Shown: positions 1-11,041 of the stretch, piece by piece
Numbering within the stretch: the stretch's first letter is position 1
Layout: every line of letters begins with the position of its first letter
Assembly: GCA_934371915.1 (NCBI GenBank)
Contig: CAKROE010000014.1
Location: 1 to 38,612, forward strand
DNA: 38,612 bases
Reading direction: 5' to 3'
DNA from: an uncultured Blautia sp.
Lineage (GTDB): Bacteria > Bacillota > Clostridia > Lachnospirales > Lachnospiraceae
Position numbers and translations under genes: made by a program
The notes under the pieces: model-generated
Database searches by the model: none
What the model was told of the DNA's origin: nothing
Seen by the model: the letters and a program-made list of their open reading frames with translations, nothing else

Positions 1-311
1 TCATTTACACAGGCGATTTTAACGGAACCACACTGGATGGCATCAGTGTTCTCGGAATTACCGGTGAAAATCCGGATAAATTAAGCGAACGTGATATCGG
101 TTTTACAATCTCCGGTGACATCATTGCTTCTACCGCCAACACGATCACACTACGTACTTACGATAGCGCAGATATCACCTGCAATACAGAAAAAGCCACC
201 AACTCTTCATCCGGTGGACTGCTGACCGGAAGTTCCGTAAAAATCACCTTTAACCCTGCTGATTCCAAAGAAACCAATATTTATACGGCAATAAAAATAG
301 AAGATCTGTGA
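1..311 (+). CDS. C-terminal fragment of an unrecognised protein
   Basis: The frame is open from the window edge and ends at TGA 309-311, giving about 102 residues; the start lies outside the window. The translation is rich in Thr, Ser, Asp and Gly with alternating hydrophobic residues, as in beta-sandwich or secreted adhesin-like domains, but no family signature can be named. There is no membrane segment or sorting signal at the C-terminus. The last codons form the left arm of the terminator hairpin at 291-328, which supports a true gene end. It is convergent with the minus-strand amidohydrolase. The reading frame is well supported; the function is unknown. Confidence 0.6.
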   Translation, partial: IYTGDFNGTTLDGISVLGITGENPDKLSERDIGFTISGDIIASTANTITLRTYDSADITCNTEKATNSSSGGLLTGSSVKITFNPADSKETNIYTAIKIEDL

Positions 312-328
312 TTACAGGTCTTCTATTT
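291..328. terminator. Bidirectional intrinsic terminator
   Basis: A 14-bp stem (296-309 with 314-327, one G-T pair) closes a tetraloop. On the minus strand the stem is followed by CTATTTTTAT, a good T tract, so it mainly ends the alaX/amidohydrolase transcript. On the plus strand the following T run is short. The left arm covers the last codons and most of the stop codon of the plus-strand gene. Confidence 0.7.
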
Positions 329-367
329 ACGTTCAGCCACTCTTTTCTGATTTTCATTCTTTCTGTT

Positions 368-1237
368 TTATTTTCTTTTAAATCTGTCCCGGATCTCTTT
401 TTCTCCGGTCTCCAGCCACTCTATCATTTCTTCGGAATCGCCAAGGATCTGACGGAACGCTTCCCACTCCTGCAGAATTCCCCCTCCATGAGGAACCATA
501 TAGGCTCCTGCATCACTTCCCGGTGCTACTTTTGCTTTTTTTTGATAGGCAAGACATATGTTTTTTTCTGCCTGATGAATGATTGGTTTCAAAACACCAT
601 CTTCATAACGGCCACACCCTACCAGATTTCTTACTGTAACAAGTGTCGGCACCCAGACTGTATTGCTGTCTGCCAGCATGGCTATCGTTTCTTCATCCAT
701 ATAATTGCCATGTTCCAGACTGTCCACACCTGCCTCGATTGCAGCTCTCGCACCATAAATTCCGTTTGTATGACTCATAACGGCAAATCCTTCTTCATGG
801 GCAATGTGGACCATCTCTTTGACTTCTTCTGCATCCACAGGAATTCCTGTCACTTTTCCGTGATCATTAAAGTCCAATAGCCCGGTAGTCATGATCTTGA
901 TAAAATCTGCTCCATCTGACGCTGCTTCCAGTACTCTCTGATGGAATTCCTTAAGCGTACCAAATCCACGACCCACAATTTTTCCATAATGCCCGTTTTT
1001 ATGTATCGCAAATACCGGAGAGCGATACTCAATCCCATACTCAGGTGCAAGTCTTCCCGCAAGCAAAGATGCTCCATACGGATCACCGCCTTCGCGTACA
1101 TATGTCACACCTGCTTTTCTGTATGCATCCAGAGCACTGCGCACAGCTGCTTCATTCGCCTGTACCTGATGTGTCTGAACGGCACTCCGATAATCAGTAC
1201 CGTTCATAAATATGTGTGCATGACATTCTCCAAACAT
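368..1237 (-). CDS. Amidohydrolase-superfamily metal-dependent hydrolase
   Basis: A 289-residue protein with the metal-ligand set of the amidohydrolase TIM barrel: H6-x-H8, a probable carboxylated Lys at about 114 in FIKIMTTG, His 156 in SHTNG, His 176 in EHGNY and Asp 242 in PGSDAG. This pattern matches the imidazolonepropionase/prolidase-like branch. It is shorter than the usual 380-420 residues because the N-terminal beta-sandwich strand region is missing and the protein starts almost at the HxH motif. The ATG follows GGGTGACAGAAG, a usable ribosome site. It lies 17 bp after the alaX gene and is probably cotranscribed with it. The substrate cannot be read from the sequence; hydrolysis of a cyclic amide or dipeptide is a family-level guess. 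Confidence 0.8.
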   Translation of the reverse strand: MFGECHAHIFMNGTDYRSAVQTHQVQANEAAVRSALDAYRKAGVTYVREGGDPYGASLLAGRLAPEYGIEYRSPVFAIHKNGHYGKIVGRGFGTLKEFHQRVLEAASDGADFIKIMTTGLLDFNDHGKVTGIPVDAEEVKEMVHIAHEEGFAVMSHTNGIYGARAAIEAGVDSLEHGNYMDEETIAMLADSNTVWVPTLVTVRNLVGCGRYEDGVLKPIIHQAEKNICLAYQKKAKVAPGSDAGAYMVPHGGGILQEWEAFRQILGDSEEMIEWLETGEKEIRDRFKRK

Positions 1238-1254
1238 CTTCTGTCACCCACCGA

Positions 1255-2406
1255 TCACTGACGGAAAAACTGACGAATTTCTTCTTCGGATGCCTTCACA
1301 GAACCCTGTACAAAAAATGGCTTTCCACCGCCTCTGCCATTCAGTGTTTCATTCATTTCTTTCGTAAACTGTCTGAGATCTCCACCCTGCTCACCCATCG
1401 CATATTTGTAGCTTCCATCTCCATTTGAGGAGAATACAGCGCAGCATCCGGAACATTTCTGCATCACGGCATCTGCCATCTTACGCACCTGATCTGCCTC
1501 CAGACCATCATGGAAAAGAAGAACGCTTCCCTCTCCTTCCCATCGATCTGCTTCCGCCCTGCAGAGTTCGTCCACCACATGAGCGACCTGTCCTTTCAGA
1601 CGAAAATTTTCATCCTGAAGGCGTCCTACAGCCGTAGCTGTCTCACCAATCTTTGCAGAAAGTTTCACAGAAACCTGACGGTTCTGATCATTAACCATAT
1701 TCAGATAATCCATAACTCTCTTTCCACAGATCATTGTCAGGCGGATACCTTCATGGAAATTTTCGACTGTAAGGATCTTAACTGCTCCGATTTCTCCTGT
1801 ATGTGTGACATGTGTTCCACAGCAGGCACAGAGATCAGCTCCCGGGAAGCGTACCAGGCGCACCTGTCCGGTGAGTTCTTTCTTGCTTCTGTAGGAAAGT
1901 TTCTCCAGTTCTTCTTTTGACGGGTAAGTAATCTCAACTTCGCTGTTTTCCCAGATTTTTTTATTGGTCTCTGCTTCAATCTCCGCAAGCTGTACCTCTG
2001 TCAGCACACCGCTTAAATCTACTGTGATCACGTCACTGCTCATATGGAATCCCACATTATCATATCCATATGCTTCATGCACCAGACCACTGACAATATG
2101 CTCACCGGAATGCTGCTGCATCAGGTCAAATCTTCGCTCCCAGTCAATTTTTCCGGTTACTTCGCCTCCCACTGCAATTGCTTCTTTTGTGTAATGGATG
2201 ATCTCTTCACCTTTTTCCTGTACATCCAGAACTGTTACCTCATTTAATGTACCAAGATCACAGGGCTGACCACCGCCCTCCGGATAAAAAGCTGTCTGAT
2301 CAAGAATGATCTCAAATCCTTTTTCATATTCTCTGCACTCCAGAACCTTCGCAGTAAATTCTTTTGTGTATACGTCTTCATAATAAAGTTTTCTTGTCTC
2401 ACTCAT
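1255..2406 (-). CDS. alaX: Alanyl-tRNA editing protein, AlaX-L type with DHHA1 domain
   Basis: The protein has 383 residues. It resembles the editing half of alanyl-tRNA synthetase: YPEGGGQP at 41-48, the zinc ligands H99-x3-H103 (QQHSGEH) and the C195-x3-H199 motif (CCGTHV), followed by a C-terminal region ending in GRGGGKP, typical of DHHA1. The family hydrolyses Ser- or Gly-mischarged tRNA-Ala in trans. The start is ATG 2406, after AAGGA at 9 nt; an in-frame upstream ATG at 2442 has no ribosome site. The gene follows the ATP synthase terminator and probably has its own promoter (a TATACT-like -10 near 2465-2475 on the minus strand). It is probably the first gene of a two-gene transcript with the amidohydrolase. 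Confidence 0.88.
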   Translation of the reverse strand: MSETRKLYYEDVYTKEFTAKVLECREYEKGFEIILDQTAFYPEGGGQPCDLGTLNEVTVLDVQEKGEEIIHYTKEAIAVGGEVTGKIDWERRFDLMQQHSGEHIVSGLVHEAYGYDNVGFHMSSDVITVDLSGVLTEVQLAEIEAETNKKIWENSEVEITYPSKEELEKLSYRSKKELTGQVRLVRFPGADLCACCGTHVTHTGEIGAVKILTVENFHEGIRLTMICGKRVMDYLNMVNDQNRQVSVKLSAKIGETATAVGRLQDENFRLKGQVAHVVDELCRAEADRWEGEGSVLLFHDGLEADQVRKMADAVMQKCSGCCAVFSSNGDGSYKYAMGEQGGDLRQFTKEMNETLNGRGGGKPFFVQGSVKASEEEIRQFFRQ

Positions 2407-2495
2407 GCTGCCAAATCCTTCTTTCTGATAAATTATCTGCATTGTATAGAGATTCTTTTTATTTTCAGTATAGCACAGCTTTTGTTTCCTGAACA

Positions 2496-2530
2496 GAAAA
2501 AAGACAGGCGGCCTCTTGTACCGTCTGTCT
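2496..2530 (-). terminator. Rho-independent terminator of the atp operon
   Basis: On the minus strand the arms AGACAGACGG and CCGCCTGTCT pair with one A-C mismatch. They are followed directly by six T residues. It lies 54 nt after the atpC stop. Confidence 0.85.
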
Positions 2531-2583
2531 CTTTAGAAAGTTTTTGTGTGAATGTTTTTTGTAAATATTATTACCCGAAATTT

Positions 2584-2997
2584 TTAATTTTTCAGGTTTT
2601 TTGTCACGCGAAGTCGTGTCATAGCTCTTGCAAGAGCGGCCTGGCTTCTGTGATATTCTACAATACTCTGCTTCTGACGGAGCTGTTCTTCAGCACGATC
2701 ACGTGCTTCTTCCGCTCTTCGTATGTCGATTTCCTCCGGACGTTCTACCGTCAGACAGAACAGTTTCGCACGGTTGTTGATCATCTCAACAAATCCGGAA
2801 CTGACCGCTACTTCTGTCCAGTTTCCCTCGGAATCCTCAAATTTGAGTTCTCCCGGAACGATCGCACAGATCATATTGGCATGATGGGCAAGAAATTCTT
2901 TCTGTCCATCTTCAGCCGGAATGATCAGTGAGCAGGCTCTTCCCGCAAAGAACTGCCTGTTCGCAGCGTATATTTCAAGACCGAATGTATTCTGCAT
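2584..2997 (-). CDS. atpC: F1Fo ATP synthase epsilon subunit
   Basis: The protein has 137 residues and is the epsilon subunit of the F1 central stalk. The N-terminal beta-sandwich (GLEIYAANRQFFAGRACSL, then FLAHHANM) is followed by a C-terminal alpha-helical pair rich in Arg and Glu (about 88-130) that can inhibit ATP hydrolysis. It is the last gene of the operon, 12 nt after atpD. ATG 2997 is preferred over GTG 3006 because AGGAG lies 8 nt before the ATG but would nearly touch the GTG. The length fits the family. Identity is secure by sequence and operon position. Confidence 0.93.
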   Translation of the reverse strand: MQNTFGLEIYAANRQFFAGRACSLIIPAEDGQKEFLAHHANMICAIVPGELKFEDSEGNWTEVAVSSGFVEMINNRAKLFCLTVERPEEIDIRRAEEARDRAEEQLRQKQSIVEYHRSQAALARAMTRLRVTKNLKN

Positions 2998-3009
2998 AAG
3001 CCTCACTCC

Positions 3010-5297
<2,288 letters not shown>

Positions 5298-5358
5298 AAG
5301 TTCCTCCTGCCGTTCACTGTAAATTTCGTAAACAGAGACGGCATTCTATACACATAAA

Positions 5359-6873
5359 TTAATTAGTAGCTGCACGGTCTTTAAACTCATCGGCAACCTG
5401 AAGGATTTTTTCTCCAAGTTCATCGCTGAGCAGTCCGGTTTCATCGATTTCTTTACCAATCTCCGGATAAACATTATCAAAATATGCAAGCAGATCTTTC
5501 TGATACTGTTTTACATCCTTTTTATCCACATGAACCAGTTTCTTGTGGGTAGCTGTCCACAATGTGATAACCTGCTCATGGAGTTTCAGTGGATTACACA
5601 GTGGCTGTTTCAGAAGTTCCATCAGGCATCCGCCATATGCAAGCTGTGCTTTGGTCGCATCATCCAGATCTGAACTGAACTGGGTAAATACTTCCATCTC
5701 ACGATACTGAGCCAGATCAATACGAACGCTTCCTGAAGCTTTCTTCATAGCTTTCGTCTGTGCTGCACCACCAACTCGTGATACAGAAAGACCAACATTA
5801 ACAGCCGGTCTCATTCCTGAGAAGAACAGGTCGCTCTCAAGGAAGATCTGACCATCTGTAATAGAAATTACGTTGGTCGGAATGTATGCGGAAACATCTC
5901 CTGCCTGTGTCTCGATAATCGGAAGTGCTGTAATAGAACCTCCTCCAAGTTTATCACTCAGACGGCTGGATCTCTCCAGAAGTCTGGAATGCAGATAAAA
6001 TACGTCTCCAGGATATGCCTCACGTCCCGGGGAACGTTCAAGTAACAGGGACAGCGCTCTGTATGCCACTGCGTGTTTGGAAAGATCATCATAAACGATC
6101 AGTACATCTTTGCCCTGATACATAAAGAACTCTGCAAGTGCAGTTCCAGCATAAGGAGCAATGTACTGAAGCGGTGCACAGTCACTGGCTGTTGAAGAAA
6201 ATACAGTTGTATATTCCATTGCACCGTATTTCTCAAGATTGGATACGACTTTCGCTACGGTAGATGCTTTCTGTCCGATTGCTACATAAATACAGATTAC
6301 ATCCTTACCTTTCTGGTTCAGGATGGTATCGATTGCGAGTGATGTCTTACCGGTCTGTCTGTCACCGATGATCAGTTCTCGCTGTCCACGACCGATTGGG
6401 AACATGGAATCCAGTGAAAGGATACCTGTCTCCAGCGGTACTGTAACGGATTTACGATCAATGATTCCAGGTGCCGGATTTTCTACCGGACGATATCCTT
6501 CTTCTTTGATCTCACCTTTTCCATCGATCGGAGCACCAAGGGCATTGACGATTCTTCCTACATAACCGTTGCCGACAGGAATACCTGCCTGTTTGCCGGT
6601 ACGGGTTACCTTTGTACCTTCTTTGATTCCTGTATCTTTACCAAACAGGATGCATCCCATGCTGTTGGTACGGATATCCTGAACCATTCCCTTGAGTCCG
6701 TTTTCAAATACTACAACCTCACCATACATGGCATGGTCAATCCCGTATACGGTAGCAATTCCGTCACCTACGGAGATAACCGTTCCCACTTCCTGATTCT
6801 GGCTGATCTCATCATAATTTTCTATTTCTTCCTTCAGAATAGAAATAATCTCTTCTGGGTTGATTGCGCTCAA
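5359..6873 (-). CDS. atpA: F1Fo ATP synthase alpha subunit (TTG start)
   Basis: The protein has 504 residues, with Walker [22 protein letters not shown], and the C-terminal [11 protein letters not shown] region typical of alpha. The start is placed at TTG 6873: GGAGG lies 8 nt upstream, whereas the in-frame GTG at 6882 overlaps the ribosome site itself and could not be used with it. The ribosome site is made of the last codons of atpH (CGG AGG TGA), so the atpH stop lies between the site and the start codon. The product is the non-catalytic nucleotide-binding subunit of the F1 hexamer. Confidence 0.94.
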   Translation of the reverse strand: MSAINPEEIISILKEEIENYDEISQNQEVGTVISVGDGIATVYGIDHAMYGEVVVFENGLKGMVQDIRTNSMGCILFGKDTGIKEGTKVTRTGKQAGIPVGNGYVGRIVNALGAPIDGKGEIKEEGYRPVENPAPGIIDRKSVTVPLETGILSLDSMFPIGRGQRELIIGDRQTGKTSLAIDTILNQKGKDVICIYVAIGQKASTVAKVVSNLEKYGAMEYTTVFSSTASDCAPLQYIAPYAGTALAEFFMYQGKDVLIVYDDLSKHAVAYRALSLLLERSPGREAYPGDVFYLHSRLLERSSRLSDKLGGGSITALPIIETQAGDVSAYIPTNVISITDGQIFLESDLFFSGMRPAVNVGLSVSRVGGAAQTKAMKKASGSVRIDLAQYREMEVFTQFSSDLDDATKAQLAYGGCLMELLKQPLCNPLKLHEQVITLWTATHKKLVHVDKKDVKQYQKDLLAYFDNVYPEIGKEIDETGLLSDELGEKILQVADEFKDRAATN

Positions 6874-6878
6874 CGATT

Positions 6879-7382
6879 TCACCTCCGGGTCAGTTTCTGC
6901 TGCAGCATACGATAACGTCCTCGCATACTCCAGTCAAATTCACGTCCGTCTGCCTGAAGGATAAATCCTCCGATCAGACTTTTGTCTTCTATCATTTCTA
7001 TTTCGGCGCTCTCTGCCTGAAATTCCCGGCACAAAAATGCTTTGATGCCTTCGAGCTGCTGAGCTTTCGGCGGCGTCACATATCGCATCACTGCATGAAG
7101 GATACGTTTCTGTCTCCGGCATATTTCCTCATAGTCTTCAAAAATTTCTTCCAGAAGGCCTACATTTCTGTGTTTGCAGGCAACCTTTATGAAATTTTTC
7201 ATTTCATCAGGGATTACCCTGTCAATCACTCTGCTCTTTGCCTCAAAAGACACCAGTGGATTCGCGAGACTTTCTTTAAGCCCCGGAACCTCACGGAATA
7301 TTTCTTTTGTTGTCTGTACTGCTTCTGCGGGAACAGAAAGCTCGTACAATGTCTTTGCATAATTAACGGCGGTCACTGTCAT
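6879..7382 (-). CDS. atpH: F1Fo ATP synthase delta subunit
   Basis: The protein has 167 residues. It shows the OSCP/delta pattern: N-terminal helices ([26 protein letters not shown]) and the C-terminal signature [24 protein letters not shown] reduced here to its conserved core SLIGG...D. It joins the F1 head to the b stalk. ATG 7382 is chosen because AGGTGA lies a few bases upstream. It overlaps the end of atpF by 20 nt, and its own end carries the atpA ribosome site. Confidence 0.92.
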   Translation of the reverse strand: MTVTAVNYAKTLYELSVPAEAVQTTKEIFREVPGLKESLANPLVSFEAKSRVIDRVIPDEMKNFIKVACKHRNVGLLEEIFEDYEEICRRQKRILHAVMRYVTPPKAQQLEGIKAFLCREFQAESAEIEMIEDKSLIGGFILQADGREFDWSMRGRYRMLQQKLTRR

Positions 7383-7863
7383 CCGGATCACCTGCTTCTT
7401 CTATAAATTGATCATATAAGGATAAGTCCTGATCTGCTCCACTGTTCTTACCAATGATCTTGGCTGCTGCTTCCATAGCAAGAGATGCTACATCGCCTTT
7501 CATCTGACGCATTGCATTCTCACGCTCCATACGGATATCTTCCTGTGCCTTTGCAAGCATCGCATCCACTCTGGCTTCTGTCTCTTTGACGGTGTTGTCT
7601 GCCTGTGCCTTCGCTTCTTTCTTTGCCTGCTCCATGATCTGGTAGGATTCTTCTTTTGCGGATCTCAAAGCACCCTCATACTGCTCCTGAAGTGCTTTTG
7701 CATTATCCTGTCGTTCCTTAGCTTCTGCAAACTGCTGGTCGATCATAGCTTTTCTCTGATCCATCACATTTATGATCGGTCCGAATAAAAACCTCTTCAT
7801 CAAAAGATACAGAACCAACAGGTTGATGATCGTAAAGACAAGGTTGATGTCAATCTTTATCAC
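7363..7863 (-). CDS. atpF: F1Fo ATP synthase b subunit (GTG start)
   Basis: The protein has 166 residues. One N-terminal membrane helix (about residues 7-22, LVFTIINLLVLYLLMK) is followed by a long charged Ala/Glu/Lys/Gln coiled coil, the peripheral stalk. GTG 7863 is the start, with AGGTGG 6 nt upstream; the next in-frame ATG (residue 22) would cut the membrane helix. The extreme C-terminus is acidic (GDPDDSDRR) and is encoded in the overlap with atpH. Confidence 0.93.
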   Translation of the reverse strand: MIKIDINLVFTIINLLVLYLLMKRFLFGPIINVMDQRKAMIDQQFAEAKERQDNAKALQEQYEGALRSAKEESYQIMEQAKKEAKAQADNTVKETEARVDAMLAKAQEDIRMERENAMRQMKGDVASLAMEAAAKIIGKNSGADQDLSLYDQFIEEAGDPDDSDRR

Positions 7864-7905
7864 CGTTGTCCACCTGCCTCTCTCCTGATTAATTCCATAT
7901 CGTTA

Positions 7906-8130
7906 TTAGCCGAGCATGATGATGATCAGAAGACCGATTACGAAACCGTAAATAGCTGTTGCCTCGGCAAGTGCACATCCTAACAGAAGGTTCTTACTGA
8001 TTTTGCTTTCTGCTTCCGGCTGTCTTGCGATAGCTTCTACTGCCTTAGAGGTTGCGATACCGATACCAATACCTGCTCCGATACCTGTAAGTACTGCGAT
8101 AGCTGCTCCGATTGCTACTAATGTTGACAT
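7906..8130 (-). CDS. atpE: F1Fo ATP synthase c subunit
   Basis: The protein has 74 residues in two membrane helices: a Gly-rich first helix (GIGAGIGIGI) and a second carrying the ion-binding Glu 56 in CALAEATAIYG, joined by the polar loop ARQPEA. The start ATG 8130 follows AGGAGG at 8 nt; an upstream ATG at 8154 has no ribosome site. The position of the Na+-binding Gln (GQG in Ilyobacter-type rings) is Ile 23 here, and the residue after Glu 56 is Ala instead of Ser, so proton coupling is predicted. It forms the Fo rotor ring. Confidence 0.95.
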   Translation of the reverse strand: MSTLVAIGAAIAVLTGIGAGIGIGIATSKAVEAIARQPEAESKISKNLLLGCALAEATAIYGFVIGLLIIIMLG

Positions 8131-8198
8131 AATTTTTTCCTCCTGAATTGACAAAATTAAAATTTCAAATAAATATTGAATCCTGCTTAAACATCTGT

Positions 8199-8885
8199 TT
8201 ACTCGATTGCTTCCTTGATAAAGAGTGATGTTAAGAACACAAATACATACGCCTGAATGAATCCGTCAAAGAAATCAAAATACAGGCTGAATGGTAATGG
8301 AAGAATTGCCGGACATATAAACTCCAGCAGTTTCATAACTACAAAACTTCCAAGAACGTTACCAAATAATCGCATACATAATGATGTCGGCCTGATTGCC
8401 AGTTCCAGTATATTGATCGGAAGCATGATCGGAACCGGTTCTGCAAAGCTATGCAGAAAACCCTTAAGTCCTCGTTTGTGAAAGCCTGAGTACTCAATCA
8501 GAATAATGCTCATGAGCGAAAGTGCTATGGTCACATTCATATCCTTGGTAGGTGGTGTAAAACCAAACACACCCGCAATATTGGCTATTCCGATATAAAT
8601 TACGGTAGACATCAGATAAGGGATGTATCGTTTTCCCTCTTCTCCCAGAATTCCCATAAAGAAATCCTGAAGAAAACTTACTCCTGATTCCAGAAGAAGC
8701 TGTTTCCTGCCCGGATTCTCAACCTTGAGATTACGAACCAGTACCAGAGAAAGTATAAGTAAAACCGCCATGATCACCCATGTAACAACTACACTCTCTG
8801 CGATCGGCACTCCGCCAAACACCGGTATCGTAAAGGCAGTCTTGCTTTCCAGCTCTTCTGCCAGTGTGGCTGATAAATTTCCCGT
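8199..8885 (-). CDS. atpB: F1Fo ATP synthase a subunit (probable ACG start)
   Basis: The Fo a subunit has about 228 residues and five or six membrane helices. It holds the essential Arg in LCMRLFGNVLG and the C-terminal IQAYVFVFLTSLF motif. The first in-frame canonical start is GTG 8822, but it has no ribosome site and would remove the family-conserved start ELESKTAFTIPVFGG. Between the upstream in-frame stop and GTG 8822 there is no ATG, GTG or TTG. An ACG at 8885-8883 lies 7 nt after GGAGG, exactly where a start codon is expected. I therefore extend the gene to 8885. Alternatives are a CTG nearby, or a base change of ATG to ACG in this strain or assembly. Confidence 0.88.
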   Translation of the reverse strand, partial: TGNLSATLAEELESKTAFTIPVFGGVPIAESVVVTWVIMAVLLILSLVLVRNLKVENPGRKQLLLESGVSFLQDFFMGILGEEGKRYIPYLMSTVIYIGIANIAGVFGFTPPTKDMNVTIALSLMSIILIEYSGFHKRGLKGFLHSFAEPVPIMLPINILELAIRPTSLCMRLFGNVLGSFVVMKLLEFICPAILPLPFSLYFDFFDGFIQAYVFVFLTSLFIKEAIE

Positions 8886-8960
8886 CTTTCTCCCTCCTTT
8901 TCTCTCGACCGCTCAAATATATTCAAAATTGGTATGACCGGTCTGCCGTTTGATGCCATT

Positions 8961-8990
8961 ATTTTACGCTCTTTGTCAAAAAAAAGTCAA
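8961..8990 (-). promoter_or_regulatory. Probable sigma-A promoter of the atp operon
   Basis: On the minus strand TTGACT (8990-8985) and TAAAAT (8966-8961) are separated by 18 nt, about 75 nt before the atpB start. A second TTGAC-like element lies within the spacer. The 180-nt region 8886-9065 otherwise holds only AT-rich sequence; no clear birA terminator was found in it. Confidence 0.5.
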
Positions 8991-9065
8991 TATTCATTCT
9001 CCCTATTTTGTAAAAAAAGGACTGTCGAAATTTATACATTTTTCACAATTATATTTAATATAACT

Positions 9066-10034
9066 TCATATTATAATTGATACTTCTCCGTAGGATAAAA
9101 TGGATACGGTGCCGTCTTCTTCCTGTACTTTCAGACGTCCATCCGGGCAGATTTCCAGTGCTTTTGCCCTGCGGATACTGTTTCCGTCTGAAATACATAT
9201 TTCCCTTCCCGGCACCATATTATGCTGTATATATTCGTTCGGAAGCTTTAATTCCTTCGTTTCTTCCAGAAGAGTATTCACGATCTCCGCTGCCAGACGG
9301 CTGCGGTCGAGGCCTGCGGCAGCCTCACGACTTTCATAAATGCCTCCGGCAATTCCCTGCAGTGCATCAGGATATCCATCTGACGCTTCAAATAGATTCA
9401 GTCCGATTCCAACCACTGCAAATTCGATATTACCACTCTCAAAGTCAGTGACTGCCTCTGTAAGGATGCCGCATACCTTCCTGCCATTATGATAAAGGTC
9501 ATTCACCCATTTGATATCCAGAGAGATTCCCGTTACTTTCTTTACTGCCTTATAAACCGCCACAGCTGCCTCAGCGGTCAGAAGCAAACTTTCCTGAATG
9601 CTTCCCTTCGGTTCAAGGATCACACTGAGATAGATCCCCGCATCCTGCGGCGAAAAGAAACTTCTGCCCCGTCGGCCGCGTCCGGCACTCTGACTTCCTG
9701 CCAGAACAAAGCTTCCATGTCCGGCTTCTCCGTTCACTGCAGCTGCTTTCGCCGCACGATTCGTAGAATCGACTTCCTGATACACTCCGATATAAACCTC
9801 CGGAGATAACAAAAAAGGCCGTATTGCCTCAACGGAAAGCCGATCGTTCGCCTTTGCCAGCATATAGCCTTTATTCTGTCCTGCTTCTATCTTGTATCCT
9901 TCTTCCCGCAGGGACTTCACAGCTTTCCAGATTGCTGCTCTGGTACAGTGAAGTTCCTCGGCAAGTTTCTCTCCTGAAAGTGTCTCGCCCTTCTGTTTCT
10001 CCAGAATCTCCAATAATCTTGATTTAACTGTCAT
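9066..10034 (-). CDS. birA: Biotin-protein ligase with N-terminal HTH (BirA)
   Basis: The protein has 322 residues. An N-terminal winged HTH (about 15-60) precedes the biotin ligase domain with GRGRRGR at 118-124 (biotinyl-AMP loop) and KWVNDLY at 175-181, and a short C-terminal SH3-like domain. It forms biotinyl-5'-AMP and biotinylates carboxylase carrier proteins; the HTH implies that it can also repress biotin genes. Its ATG overlaps the stop of the WYL regulator gene as ATGA, so the two are translationally coupled. Confidence 0.94.
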   Translation of the reverse strand: MTVKSRLLEILEKQKGETLSGEKLAEELHCTRAAIWKAVKSLREEGYKIEAGQNKGYMLAKANDRLSVEAIRPFLLSPEVYIGVYQEVDSTNRAAKAAAVNGEAGHGSFVLAGSQSAGRGRRGRSFFSPQDAGIYLSVILEPKGSIQESLLLTAEAAVAVYKAVKKVTGISLDIKWVNDLYHNGRKVCGILTEAVTDFESGNIEFAVVGIGLNLFEASDGYPDALQGIAGGIYESREAAAGLDRSRLAAEIVNTLLEETKELKLPNEYIQHNMVPGREICISDGNSIRRAKALEICPDGRLKVQEEDGTVSILSYGEVSIII

Positions 10035-11029
10035 ATACTATTCTCTCCATAATTTTTAAGAGTCTTTTTTAAAAAAGATATGTAGTCCCTGCGAATATTC
10101 TCCGGTGATACGATTACTGCACCTGTCCCCAGACCGGCAAGCCATCCGTAAAACTGCGGGCTGATGCTGATACGCGCCTGCATGGTAAAATGCTCCTGAT
10201 CCTTCGGTATCAACATAACATCCTGTCCGAACCGATCCAGCACCACTCCTACAAAATGATTCTCAAACTCCATCTTGACAGTCTGCTCTTTCCCTCCAAA
10301 CATACCGAACGTACCGGAAACATATTTCGGAAAGTCAAAGTTTCGAAAAATATCCTCTCCATTTCGTTTCTGTGATTCGATACTTACATGCATGATCTTA
10401 TCGACGCGGTAATGCTTCACGATACTGTTTCGTTCGTCGAGCCCGATCAGATAATAGTTTTCGTTGTTCCAGATCATCTTCCACGGGCTCACCCGGTAAC
10501 GTGCTCCGTCCCGCTTTGGCTTTAACTCTCTGGAAAAATCCCACTCGTAGTAATTAAAACAAATCTGCCGGTTATCCGCCATGGCATCACATATCTTCTG
10601 AATGCTGTCATATATCTCGTGGTTGACTGCCTTACTCCCTGAAAGAACCGAAGCCTGACTCTGTAGTCTCTTCGCTTCACTGATGCTGGTCAGATGTTCA
10701 AGCTTGCGTACCAGTTCCCGGGACTGCCGCTCCGTAATAAAACGTGACGACTGTACCGCATCCATAAGAATCTTAAGCTCCGAAAACGAAAAATTTCTGT
10801 CTGCCAGATAATAACCGGACGGCCTTTCTCTGCGATTCTCGATCTTCATACCGAATATGCGCAGAGTCTCTATATCCTCATAGACAGTCTTGCGCTCCAC
10901 ACTGATTCCATACCCCTCAAGATACAGAATAAGATCTGGAACAGACATTGGATGTTCACGGTCTGTCCTTTCCATAAACACCTGCATCAGATATAAGATT
11001 TTCAGTTTCTGATTAAATGATTTCGGCAT
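10031..11029 (-). CDS. HTH-WYL domain transcriptional regulator
   Basis: The protein has 332 residues. The N-terminal helix-turn-helix (about 1-65, VERKTVYEDIETLRIFG) is followed by a WYL domain (about 135-215, with the YYLIGLDE motif in place of the canonical W-Y-L) and a WYL C-terminal extension. Members of the family are ligand- or nucleic-acid-responsive regulators; PafBC and DriD respond to DNA damage. ATG 11029 follows AGGAG. It starts only 12 nt after the small membrane protein gene, which is preceded by LexA boxes, and overlaps birA. The family is clear; the target genes are unknown. Confidence 0.88.
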   Translation of the reverse strand: MPKSFNQKLKILYLMQVFMERTDREHPMSVPDLILYLEGYGISVERKTVYEDIETLRIFGMKIENRRERPSGYYLADRNFSFSELKILMDAVQSSRFITERQSRELVRKLEHLTSISEAKRLQSQASVLSGSKAVNHEIYDSIQKICDAMADNRQICFNYYEWDFSRELKPKRDGARYRVSPWKMIWNNENYYLIGLDERNSIVKHYRVDKIMHVSIESQKRNGEDIFRNFDFPKYVSGTFGMFGGKEQTVKMEFENHFVGVVLDRFGQDVMLIPKDQEHFTMQARISISPQFYGWLAGLGTGAVIVSPENIRRDYISFLKKTLKNYGENSI

Positions 11030-11041
11030 GAATTACTCCTC

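Noticed and set aside
8731..8916. A 61-codon minus-strand frame beginning TTG near the atpB start
   Set aside because: It is out of frame with atpB and matches nothing; the conserved a-subunit residues are in the other frame.
8930..9065. An AT-rich inverted repeat as a birA terminator
   Set aside because: The stem is almost all A-T and irregular, and the T run is not adjacent to it.
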